In this document: one piece after another, positions 17,377-24,625 of the stretch | Position numbering within the stretch: the first letter of the stretch is position 1 | Layout: each line of letters opens with the position of its first letter | Assembly (NCBI RefSeq): GCF_003205835.1 | Contig: NZ_CP029773.1 | Span: 1,334,501 to 1,398,500 of the forward strand | Direction of reading: 5' to 3' | Origin: Stenotrophomonas maltophilia | GTDB lineage: Bacteria > Pseudomonadota > Gammaproteobacteria > Xanthomonadales > Xanthomonadaceae | Length of the DNA: 64,000 bases | The notes under the pieces: generated by a model | Seen by the model: only the letters and a program-made list of their open reading frames with translations | The model's database searches: none | What the model was told of the DNA's origin: nothing | Translations under genes and position numbers: made by a program

Positions 17377-19581
17377 TCAGAAGAACGCGCGGATGCCGAA
17401 TGCGACACCACGGCCTGGCAGCGGCGAGTAGTCGCGCAGCAGCGAGGTGTGCGGACGCACTTCGCGGTTGGTCAGGTTGCTGCCATCCAGGAACACTTCG
17501 TAGCTGTTGCTCGCGTTGCGATCCCAGCGGTAGGCCAGATGCGCGTCGACCAGGGTGTAGCCGTCGCTCGGCGCTTCGTTCTGGGCGACATCCTTCTGGC
17601 GGCTGTAGCGGACCGCACCGACCGAGGCGCGCCAGCCGTCCTTCGACCAGCGCAGGTCGGCGCCGACGCGGGCCGGGGCGATGCGCGGCAGGTAGCCGGT
17701 GTTGGCCAGCTCCACGCTGTAGTTGTGGTTGTGGTCGCCATGGGGCACGGCAATGTCGAGGTTGCGGCTGCCGCTGCCATCCAGCTTGGCCTTCACGTAG
17801 TCGCCGAACAGGCGCAGATCCCAGTCACCGGCGCCGCCTTCGAACAGGTGCACCAGCGCTTCGGCCTCGGCACCGCGGAACACCGCGTCCTGCTGGGTCC
17901 ACGCACGAACCGGCAGGCCCTCGGTGACGCCGGTGTCGGCCAGGTAGATGAAGTCCTTGAACCTGGTCTGGTAGACCGAGGCGGAGAAGTCCAGGCGTTC
18001 GCTGTGGGTGTGGATACCCAGTTCCACGCGCTGGCCGCGCTCGGTCTTCAGGTTGGCATCGCCGATTTCCAGCGAGCGGGTGGCGATATGCGCGCCGGCG
18101 GCATACAGCTCTTCGTTGGTCGGTGCACGCTCGGAGCTGTCCACGCCGATGCGCAGGTCGACGGTGTCGTTGAGCTTCCAGATGCCGGCCGCAGACAGGT
18201 TGGTGGCGCCGAAGGTGCGGCGGCGATAGTCGCCGGTCGGGTCCAGCTTGACCTGGTCGTGGCGGCCGCCCAGTTCCAGCTTGAACGGGCCGAACTGCTT
18301 TTCCTGCAGTACGAACAGGCCGATGTTCTTCGTGCCGGTATCCGGAACGAACGCCTCTTCGCCCTTGGCACCGAAATCACTGTTGCCGAACTGCAGGCCG
18401 AAGGCGCCGTCCCAGCCGCCGATCTGCTGCTGCACGGCTTCCAGGCGCGCCTCGATGCCACGGTTGGTGAAGCGGGTGGACGGCGTGCCGGCTTCCAGCT
18501 CCACGTGTTCGTAGTCGGTGTAGGCCACGCGTGCATTGATGTTCTTCAGGAACGAGACCGGGTTGTAGATGCCGGCCTTGGTCTCGAAGCGGTTCTGCAC
18601 CATGTCGATGCGCACGTCATGCTCGTCGCCGCCTTCCTCTTCATCGCCATGGTCGTGGCCGTGGTCATGGCCATGATCATCGCCATCGGCATGCACGTGC
18701 GCGCCATTGGGAATGCCGTAGTTGGTGCGGTAGGTGCTGGCCGATACGCCGAAGTAGCCGCCTTCGCCCAGCCAGGTCGCGCCGACGCCGCCGGCGCGGG
18801 TGCGGATCGAGCTGTTGTCGAGGCGGCCGCGGCGCGGCTCTTCGCCTTCCTCGCCCGCGTGCTCATGGTCGTGATCGTGATGGTCTTCAAGGCTGTCGAT
18901 CACTGCATAGCCGGGAATGCGGTAGTCGTCGCCGTTGCGGACGAGGCCATCCACGTGCAGCACGACATTGCCGCTGACGCCATCGAGGCGGAACATGCCG
19001 CTGCGCTCGTTGTTCACCGAATTGCCGCGCAGCTCGGCGCGGCCGCTGAGCGGGCGCTCCGGCAGCTCGCGTGCGATGCGGCCATCCACCACATTGACCG
19101 CGCCACCGATGGCGCCACTGCCGAACAGCAGCGTGGCCGGGCCCTTCAGCACTTCGATCTGGTCGGCCAGGAACGGCTCGATGCTGGTGGCATGGTCGGC
19201 GCTGACGGTGGAGGCATCCATGTTGCCCATGCCATTGGACAGCACGGCCACGCGCGGGCCTTCCTGGCCGCGGATGATCGGGCGGCCGACGCCCGGGCCG
19301 AAGAAGGTGCTCTGCACGCCGGGCAGCTTGGCCACGGTATCGCCGAGGGTGCCGGCCTTCTGCTCGTCCAGGCGTTCGCCGGCCAGCACCTCGACCGGGC
19401 GCGCCAGCGATTCGGCATCGCCCTGCAGCGGCGACGCGGTGACCTGCACCGACGACAGTTCAGTCAGGTGGCGGTCACGATGGGAATCGTCTTCGCTGGC
19501 GGCGAAGGCAACGGTCGGAAGCAGGGCGGTCAGGGCCAGGGCGAGGGAATGCGGCTTCAACCGCGGGGTACGGGCGGGCAT
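17377..19581 (-). CDS. znuD: ZnuD-like TonB-dependent outer-membrane receptor (zinc)
   Basis: This is a 734-residue TonB-dependent receptor predicted to import zinc across the outer membrane. A signal peptide (LALALTALLPTVAFAASEDD) precedes the plug domain, which contains GVGRPIIRGQEGPRVAV and EVLKGPATLLFGSGAIGG. A 22-strand barrel ends in GVAFGIRAFF with the terminal Phe. Two His/Asp-rich external loops (DHHDHDHEH near residue 230, and repeated DHGHDHGHDHG near 295-310) resemble metal-catching loops of ZnuD. The operator-like palindrome 13 bases upstream and the nearby zur gene support zinc control. Copper or nickel transport is the main alternative. Confidence 0.85.
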   Translation of the reverse strand: MPARTPRLKPHSLALALTALLPTVAFAASEDDSHRDRHLTELSSVQVTASPLQGDAESLARPVEVLAGERLDEQKAGTLGDTVAKLPGVQSTFFGPGVGRPIIRGQEGPRVAVLSNGMGNMDASTVSADHATSIEPFLADQIEVLKGPATLLFGSGAIGGAVNVVDGRIARELPERPLSGRAELRGNSVNNERSGMFRLDGVSGNVVLHVDGLVRNGDDYRIPGYAVIDSLEDHHDHDHEHAGEEGEEPRRGRLDNSSIRTRAGGVGATWLGEGGYFGVSASTYRTNYGIPNGAHVHADGDDHGHDHGHDHGDEEEGGDEHDVRIDMVQNRFETKAGIYNPVSFLKNINARVAYTDYEHVELEAGTPSTRFTNRGIEARLEAVQQQIGGWDGAFGLQFGNSDFGAKGEEAFVPDTGTKNIGLFVLQEKQFGPFKLELGGRHDQVKLDPTGDYRRRTFGATNLSAAGIWKLNDTVDLRIGVDSSERAPTNEELYAAGAHIATRSLEIGDANLKTERGQRVELGIHTHSERLDFSASVYQTRFKDFIYLADTGVTEGLPVRAWTQQDAVFRGAEAEALVHLFEGGAGDWDLRLFGDYVKAKLDGSGSRNLDIAVPHGDHNHNYSVELANTGYLPRIAPARVGADLRWSKDGWRASVGAVRYSRQKDVAQNEAPSDGYTLVDAHLAYRWDRNASNSYEVFLDGSNLTNREVRPHTSLLRDYSPLPGRGVAFGIRAFF

Positions 19582-19593
19582 CGGTGGGTCCTT

Positions 19594-19608
19594 TGTTACA
19601 CTGTATCA
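19594..19608 (-). promoter_or_regulatory. Candidate Zur-type operator next to znuD
   Basis: TGTTACA-C-TGTATCA is a 7-1-7 imperfect palindrome of the Fur/Zur type. It overlaps the AAGGA ribosome-binding site region just upstream of the znuD start. Confidence 0.5.
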
Positions 19609-19672
19609 ATCGCTGGGCGCACGAATCCCGTCAGCGGGACAGGGGGAGGGAAACCGTGCGGGTCGGGAGCGG

Positions 19673-19693
19673 ATGTTATATTATTCCATAACG
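19673..19693 (+). promoter_or_regulatory. Candidate Zur box in the znuD/merC intergenic region
   Basis: ATGTTATATTATTCCATAACG contains ATGTTATATTAT, matching the left half and core of the gammaproteobacterial Zur consensus (ATGTTATANTATAACAT). An ATAAC right arm is offset by a few bases. It ends 24 bases before the MerC-like start codon. Confidence 0.65.
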
Positions 19694-19716
19694 ATTCGCC
19701 GACCCTGCTGGAAGTC

Positions 19717-20130
19717 ATGTCCCTGTCCTCACGCCTGCGCCACCTGCTAGACCGTTTCGGCGCCACCGGTTCGATGCTGTGCGCGGTGCACTGCGCGGTG
19801 ATCCCCGTGCTGCTGGCGGCGGCGCCGTCGCTGGGCCTGTCGTTCTGGCTGAGCGATGGGGTGGAACAGGCGCTGGTGGTGTTCGTCACCCTGCTCGGGC
19901 TGTTCAGCCTGGTCTGGGGCTACCGCCGGCATGGTGCGCTGCGTGCGCTGGGCTTCCTGATTCCCGGCTTGGTGGCGTTGTGGGCCGGCGTGCTGTACGA
20001 CCCGCTGCACCACAATGCGGTGCCGCACGCGGTGGTGATGACCATCGGCGGCCTGCTGGTGGGAGTCGCCCATCTGGTCAACCTGCGCCTCAACCACGGT
20101 CACGTGCACGACGCCAGCTGCGCGCACTAG
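19717..20130 (+). CDS. MerC-domain membrane protein
   Basis: This is a 137-residue inner-membrane protein with four predicted helices and the MerC-type metal motif CAVHCAVIPVLLAAAP near residues 21-36. The C-terminus is His-rich (LNHGHVHDASCAH). MerC family members move or bind metals. The divergent arrangement with a ZnuD-like receptor and a Zur box in between suggests zinc rather than mercury, and no other mer gene is present. The start at 19717 (MSLSSRLRHLLDRFGATGS) fits the family. The frame is open far upstream but only as the shadow of znuD. Confidence 0.82.
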   Translation: MSLSSRLRHLLDRFGATGSMLCAVHCAVIPVLLAAAPSLGLSFWLSDGVEQALVVFVTLLGLFSLVWGYRRHGALRALGFLIPGLVALWAGVLYDPLHHNAVPHAVVMTIGGLLVGVAHLVNLRLNHGHVHDASCAH

Positions 20131-20240
20131 GCGCTCCGTGATAGGATTTTCGATCGTGCGCGGGGGCGCCCAGCAAGGCGGCCCCGCCGAACCCGTGTCA
20201 GTACGGGGTAACCAGATTTCACATTTGAGGAGTTGAAGAC

Positions 20241-20420
20241 ATGGGTAAGGGTGACCGCAAGACCGCCAAGGGCAAGCGCTACAACGCCAGCTACGGCAAC
20301 GCCCGTTCGCACACCGCGAGCAAGGTCGCCGTAGGCGCCGCTGCTCCGGTTGCCAAGAAGACCGTGGCCAAGGCTCCGGCGAAGAAGGCTGTGGCGAAGA
20401 AGGCCGTCGCCAAGGCCTGA
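20241..20420 (+). CDS. 30S ribosomal protein bTHX
   Basis: This is a 59-residue, very basic protein starting MGKGDRKTAKGKRYNASYG, the signature of the small ribosomal protein THX found in xanthomonads. It stabilises the head of the 30S subunit in the organisms where it is known. The C-terminal tail is made of KKAVAKKAVAKA-type repeats. A strong Shine-Dalgarno (GAGGAG) lies eight bases before the ATG and a good terminator follows 22 bases after the stop, so it is a single-gene transcription unit. Confidence 0.9.
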   Translation: MGKGDRKTAKGKRYNASYGNARSHTASKVAVGAAAPVAKKTVAKAPAKKAVAKKAVAKA

Positions 20421-20442
20421 TCCGGCCCAGACCGGTTCAACG

Positions 20443-20473
20443 AAAAACGCGGCGCCTGGCGCCGCGTTTTTTT
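20443..20473 (+). terminator. Intrinsic terminator of bTHX
   Basis: A GC-rich hairpin (ACGCGGCGCC/GGCGCCGCGT) preceded by A and followed by seven T residues lies just after the bTHX gene. Confidence 0.92.
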
Positions 20474-20505
20474 GTGCCCGCGCGCAGGCCGGCACACGAT
20501 TCTAT

Positions 20506-20563
20506 GTAGAGCCGAGCCCATGCTCGGCTGCATTCGGCCAGCCGAGCATGGGCTCGGCTCTAC
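20506..20563. repeat. SMAG inverted pair (GAGCCGAGC type)
   Basis: Two units, GTAGAGCCGAGCCCATGCTC and its inverted partner, flank a short spacer. The whole forms a long hairpin 8 bases from the 3' end of the phosphodiesterase gene. Confidence 0.85.
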
Positions 20564-20570
20564 AGGAGCG

Positions 20571-21821
20571 TCAGCGCAGGGTTTTCTTCAGCGTTTCCGG
20601 ATTGCCATCGTTCGGCGCGGCCGGCACCTGCAGCAGGTGCGCCAGCAGTGGGTAGACGTCGACATTGTCGAAGCCGTCGATCACCAGGCCCTGGCGGAAC
20701 GACGGGCCGCTGGCCACGAACACCGCGCGCATGGAGGGCAGGGCATTGTCGTAGCCATGCGAGCCGCGATCCTGATGGTCTCGCTTGGCGATCTTTTCCT
20801 GATGCAGGGCATCCCAGCCTTCATCCATCATGCAGACAATGGCGGGAATGCGCGGGTGGGTGCCGTAGTGCAGGCGCGGCGGCAGGTTCTCTTTCTTCCA
20901 GCACTCGTAGTGCGCGTGACGACCGAGCAGGGCGCGCTCGGCTGCGGCTTCGTGACCGGCCAACGGCGCAAAACCCACCGACTGGCCCTGGCTGACGTTG
21001 CGAGCGATGGCCGGGGCGGCCATTGATTCGGTGGAGATCACCTGGCCGACCGGGACGCTGGCCATGCCATGGTCGGAGACCACGATCACGTTGGTGGTCG
21101 CGGCCAGGCCGCGCTGCTGCAGTCCATCGAGCACCTGGCCGACGATCTGGTCGGCGCGCACGATGGCGTCGGCGTACTGCTTCGATTCGGGGCCGTAGTT
21201 GTGGCCGGCCTTGTCCACGTGCTCCATGTACAGCGTGGTCAGTTGCGGTGCGTCGGCATCGGTCTGTGCAAGCCAGTCCAGCACGGTGCCGGCGCGTTGT
21301 TCCAGCGGTTCCTTGCCGTCGTACACGCGCCATTGGCTTGGGCGCACACCACGGATTTCCGATTCACTGCCCGGCCACGAGGTGGTGGCCGAACGCACCC
21401 CGGCGTTCTCGGCGCCGACCCAGATCGGTTCGCCGCCCCACCAGCCGCTGGTGGTGACCGCCTCACGGTTGCTCAGCTCGAACCGGCCTAGGGCTTCATC
21501 GTCCATGCTGTTGTTGACGATGCCGTGGTGGTCCGGGCGCAGGCCGGTGACGATGGTGTAGTGGTTGGGGAAGGTCAGCGACGGATAGGACGGGGTCATC
21601 CAGCGTGCACGCACGCCGCCGTCGATCAGGCGCTGCAGGCTGGGGGTCAGGCCGCGGTCCAGCGCATCGGCGCGCAGGCCGTCGATCGAGATCAGCAGCA
21701 GCTTCGGCGGCGCGGCCGCAGCGACGGACGTGGGAACGGAGGCGGTAGGGGCGGGCGTGGTGGTGCAGGCGGCCAATGGCAGCAGCAGCGCCAGCGCGCA
21801 GGTCAGGCGTACGGAAGTCAT
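20571..21821 (-). CDS. Nucleotide pyrophosphatase/phosphodiesterase (NPP), lipoprotein
   Basis: This is an alkaline-phosphatase-superfamily enzyme that hydrolyses phosphodiester or pyrophosphate bonds of nucleotides with two zinc ions. The signal peptide ends in a lipobox (LLPLAAC, Cys19). Metal and nucleophile residues are visible: Asp47 in LLISIDGLRADAL, Thr83 in SLTFPNHYTIVTG, and the later VVSDHGMASV and GSHGYDN motifs. The 416-residue length and sequence fit the NPP studied in Xanthomonas. It is a single gene; its physiological substrate is uncertain. Confidence 0.9.
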   Translation of the reverse strand: MTSVRLTCALALLLPLAACTTTPAPTASVPTSVAAAAPPKLLLISIDGLRADALDRGLTPSLQRLIDGGVRARWMTPSYPSLTFPNHYTIVTGLRPDHHGIVNNSMDDEALGRFELSNREAVTTSGWWGGEPIWVGAENAGVRSATTSWPGSESEIRGVRPSQWRVYDGKEPLEQRAGTVLDWLAQTDADAPQLTTLYMEHVDKAGHNYGPESKQYADAIVRADQIVGQVLDGLQQRGLAATTNVIVVSDHGMASVPVGQVISTESMAAPAIARNVSQGQSVGFAPLAGHEAAAERALLGRHAHYECWKKENLPPRLHYGTHPRIPAIVCMMDEGWDALHQEKIAKRDHQDRGSHGYDNALPSMRAVFVASGPSFRQGLVIDGFDNVDVYPLLAHLLQVPAAPNDGNPETLKKTLR

Positions 21822-21970
21822 CCGCGCATGATAAGCCGGTGCAATGACGCGCCCAAGACACGGCGCGCTATCGCGCGCCGTGTCCGCGCATTTTTCCTTA
21901 TCCCCGCGCCTGTCGGCGCGCCCCCTTCAACAAGAAGGGGGTTTTTCTCCAGACATGTTTCTGATGCTTC

Positions 21971-22020
21971 CATCCACGCATGGCGTGTATCTACCGTGTC
22001 GACCAAGGTCGACACCTACC
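21971..22020 (-). repeat. Tandem SMAG units
   Basis: On the minus strand a unit starting GTAGGTGTCGACCTTGG is followed directly by one starting GTAGATACACGCC. The first is also the outer end of the 245-bp repeat. Confidence 0.8.
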
Positions 22021-22240
22021 AGCAGCCGCGCAGTGCGCCGTCCCGACAGATCGCAGGAATCTGTCGAAGGCGTGGTGGGTCCGGTTGCGGGGGTGTCCGC
22101 GGCATGGATGCCGCGGCCAAGCCCCCATGGACGGGTTTACGGCGTCCCCCGCAACCGGACCCACCACGCCATGCCTCGGAATGCTGCTGTTGCTTCGGCC
22201 GTTGTGGTTGCCTTTGCGGTTGCCGGGCGCAGCCCGGCCA
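21996..22240 (+). repeat. 245-bp structured repeat, copy 1
   Basis: In order it contains a SMAG-type palindrome (GTGTCGACCAAGGTCGACAC), a dyad ACAGATCGCAGGAATCTGT, and a perfect 23-bp stem at 22071-22093/22146-22168 that includes GGTGGGTCCGGTTGC. Next come a GCTGTTGCT block and a terminal hairpin GCCGGGCGCAGCCCGGC at 22222-22238. The same blocks in the same order, inverted, lie at 24278-24523. Confidence 0.85.
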
Positions 22241-22246
22241 ACCCTC

Positions 22247-22738
22247 TCAGGCGAACAGCGGTGCCTGGCGTTGTTCCAGTCGCAGCAGCGCGGCCTTGGT
22301 TTCCAGGCCACCGCCGAAGCCGGTCAGTGCCCCGTTGCTGCCGATCACGCGATGGCAGGGCAGGATGATCGGCAGTGGATTGCGGCCATTGGCCGCGCCC
22401 ACCGCGCGGGTCGCGCTGGGCTGCCCCAGGTGCTGGGCCAGCTGCAGGTAACTCCAGGTCTCGCCGAACGGAATCAACGCCAGCGCTTGCCACACCCGCA
22501 GCTGGAACGGCGTGCCGCGTGGCGCCAGCTCCAGGTCGAAGCTGCAGCGTTCACCGTGCAGGAACTGCAGCAGCTGTTCGCGCGCTTCGGGCAGTGCATC
22601 CGGCGCGTAGTGCCAGTCGTCGCGCCCGCGCGCCGGGTGGCGGTTCTCCGGGAACAGCACATGGGACAGGCCACGCTCGTCACCGGCGATGGTCAGCACG
22701 CCGATCGGGCTGTCGAAACGATCGAACAACAGGGTCAT
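22247..22738 (-). CDS. ogt: Methylated-DNA--protein-cysteine methyltransferase
   Basis: This enzyme repairs O6-alkylguanine by irreversible transfer of the alkyl group to its active-site Cys128 in ILPCHRVIG. The 163-residue Ogt also shows the helix-turn-helix RAVGAANGRNPLP, with the arginine finger at its start, and the C-terminal GFGGGLETKAALL. It starts inside the last codons of ada-alkA (ATGA overlap at 22735-22738), so the two are translated together. The terminal hairpin of the flanking repeat lies just after its stop and may end the transcript. Confidence 0.94.
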   Translation of the reverse strand: MTLLFDRFDSPIGVLTIAGDERGLSHVLFPENRHPARGRDDWHYAPDALPEAREQLLQFLHGERCSFDLELAPRGTPFQLRVWQALALIPFGETWSYLQLAQHLGQPSATRAVGAANGRNPLPIILPCHRVIGSNGALTGFGGGLETKAALLRLEQRQAPLFA

Positions 22739-24213
22739 GTCGGTTCTCCAACGAAAGTGCCGGACAGGTGCCACAGGTGCAGCACGGCATAGGCGCGCCA
22801 CGGCCGCCAGGGTTGCGAGCGCGCTTCGGTCGCGCGTTCGCTCAGGCGCTGGCCCTGTGCGTGGCCGAGGACCTGCTGCAGCACCAGGTCGCCGGCAGGG
22901 AAGGCATCGGGCTGGCCGAGGCCACGCAAGGCGATGTACTGCGCGGTCCACGGACCAATGCCGGGCAGTGCCACGCAGCGCGCAACGAATTCCTCCAATG
23001 CCTGACCGGGCTCGAAGTCGAGCTGGCCGCTGGCGCAGGCGGCGGCCAGTGCGCGTACGGTGGCGGCGCGGCTGCGCGGCAGGCCGATCGATTCCAGCGG
23101 CGCCCCAGCCAGCACCTCGGGGGCGGGGAACTGGCGATCGAATTCCGACGGCATGCCCGGCAGGTGCGCGCCATAAGCATCGACCAGTCGCCGCGCAAAG
23201 GTCGTGGCTGCGGCAACGGTGACCTGCTGGCCGAGTACGGCGCGCACGCCGACCTCGAAGCCGTCCCAGCCGCCGGGTACGCGCAGGCCGGGGCGCTCGG
23301 CGATGCCACGCGCCAGCAAGGGTTCCTCATCCAGTGCGGCGTGGACCTGCTGCAGGTCGGCATCCAGATCGAACACGCGACGCACGCGGCGCACGATGTC
23401 GGGGATCAGGCGCGGATCGACCGCGCCCAGCTGCAGGCGCAGTTCCGGGCGCTTCGGGTCGGCGGTGACGCGCAGCAGGGTGGGGCGCTCCGGCGTGCCG
23501 AGCACGCGCTGGTAGCTGTCTTCGCCGATCAGCTCGATGCCGGGCAGGCTGCGCTTGTGCAGGAAGGCCAGCATGCGCGGGAAATCCAGCGGTGGCCGGT
23601 ATGCCAGACGCAGTACCAGGCAGCCATCGTCGGCGGCCAGCGGCTGGTGCTGGCGACGCAGTGCGGTCGGTGCCATGCCGCAGCCCTGCAGGAAGGCCGT
23701 ATTGAAACGGCGCAGGCTGTTGTAGCCGGCGGCCAGCGCGACGTCGGTCACCGGCAGCGTGGTCTCGGTCAGCAGCTGCTTGGCCAGCAGCAGCCGATGG
23801 GTGGCGTGGATCTGCCCTGGCGTTGCGCCCAGATGTTCAACGAACAGGCGCTGCAGCTGGCGCGCGCTGAGGCCGATCTTCTCTGCGAGGTCCGCGACGG
23901 GCTGCTCCTGCAGGAAGCCGCCATGGATCAGGGCCAGTGCGCGCTGCACGGTCTGCCCGGCCAATGCCTGCTGCGCCTGCGGTGCCAGCTCGGGGCGGCA
24001 GCGCAGGCACGGGCGGTAACCGGCTGCCGCAGCCGCGGCCGCGGTCGGGTAGTAAGTGATGTTGCGCGGCTTCGGTGGCGGTGCCGGGCACACGGGGCGG
24101 CAATAGATGCCGGTGCTGCGCACGGCGGTGAAGAACACGCCGTCGAAGCGTGCGTCGCGGGCCAGGCGGGCGCGGTCGCAGGCGGCGGTGTCGAGGGCGA
24201 GGGCGGTGTCCAT
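22735..24213 (-). CDS. Ada-AlkA fusion: methyl-phosphotriester sensor, AraC activator and 3-methyladenine glycosylase
   Basis: This is a 492-residue three-part alkylation-repair protein. Residues 1-75 are the Ada N-terminal zinc domain with Cys38, Cys42, Cys69 and Cys72 at exactly the E. coli Ada positions; Cys38 accepts the phosphotriester methyl group and switches on the activator. Residues ~80-185 are an AraC-type DNA-binding domain. Residues ~195-490 are AlkA, with the helix-hairpin-helix LPGIGPWTAQYIALRG followed by a catalytic Asp in PDAFPAGD. The Ada C-terminal methyltransferase is missing and is supplied by the overlapping ogt. Self-activation is expected. Confidence 0.93.
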   Translation of the reverse strand: MDTALALDTAACDRARLARDARFDGVFFTAVRSTGIYCRPVCPAPPPKPRNITYYPTAAAAAAAGYRPCLRCRPELAPQAQQALAGQTVQRALALIHGGFLQEQPVADLAEKIGLSARQLQRLFVEHLGATPGQIHATHRLLLAKQLLTETTLPVTDVALAAGYNSLRRFNTAFLQGCGMAPTALRRQHQPLAADDGCLVLRLAYRPPLDFPRMLAFLHKRSLPGIELIGEDSYQRVLGTPERPTLLRVTADPKRPELRLQLGAVDPRLIPDIVRRVRRVFDLDADLQQVHAALDEEPLLARGIAERPGLRVPGGWDGFEVGVRAVLGQQVTVAAATTFARRLVDAYGAHLPGMPSEFDRQFPAPEVLAGAPLESIGLPRSRAATVRALAAACASGQLDFEPGQALEEFVARCVALPGIGPWTAQYIALRGLGQPDAFPAGDLVLQQVLGHAQGQRLSERATEARSQPWRPWRAYAVLHLWHLSGTFVGEPT

Positions 24214-24607
24214 GGCGCCAGTCTAGGCGTGTGCGGGCGGGGATACTCGCCGGATTCGGACATGGATGCTGGAGGGGGTTCTGGCAGGGCTTGCAGCCCT
24301 GCACCCGCCGAGGCCAGAGCAACAGCAACAGCGGGCTTCCTGCGGGTGGGCGGGGTGGGTCCGGTTGCAGGGGGGCGCTGCAAGTACGTCCCTGTAAGCT
24401 CGGTCGCGCCATCCATGGCGCTCACGCCCCTGCAACCGGACCCACCCCGCCTTCGACAGGTTCCTGCGACCTGTTGGGACGGCGTTCCGCAATGCTGTTG
24501 GTGGGTGGCGACCTTGGTCGGCACGCTTTTTTCCCAAGGGTCAGAAGGGGTTCAGTGCCACGCGCTGAATGCGCGGCCTGGACGGGTAGACTGTGGCTCT
24601 TGCTCCC
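24214..24607. other. Non-coding stretch with ada-alkA promoter side and a structured repeat
   Basis: No credible gene is seen. The first ~65 bases should carry the ada-alkA promoter. The repeat copy at 24278-24523 fills most of the rest, followed by about 85 bases upstream of the lipoprotein gene. Confidence 0.65.
24278..24523 (-). repeat. 245-bp structured repeat, copy 2 (inverted)
   Basis: Read on the minus strand it has the same order as copy 1: SMAG-like GTGCCGACCAAGGTCGCCAC, dyad ACAGGTCGCAGGAACCTGT, a perfect 25-bp stem at 24349-24373/24427-24451, GCTGTTGCT, and a terminal hairpin GCAGGGCTGCAAGCCCTGC at 24281-24299. The inner ends of both copies face the ogt/ada-alkA operon. Confidence 0.85.
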
Positions 24608-24625
24608 ATGAATCCCGGTTGCCCG

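Larger units (their letters stand above)
21822..22246. other. Non-coding stretch filled by repeats
   Basis: I see no credible gene here. The first ~150 bases hold the phosphodiesterase promoter side and a poly-G/C dyad (cccccttcaa...aagaagggggt). The rest is two SMAG units (21971-22020) running into a 245-bp structured repeat that reaches to within six bases of the ogt stop. Confidence 0.7.

Noticed and set aside
18600-18910. His/Asp repeats in znuD as a possible sequencing or assembly artefact
   Set aside because: The repeats keep frame, vary in codon use and fall in predicted external loops, as in known zinc receptors.
17449-19716. Plus-strand frame over znuD continuing into the MerC-like gene
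   Set aside because: Only the part from 19717 makes a recognisable protein; the rest is the shadow of the receptor gene.
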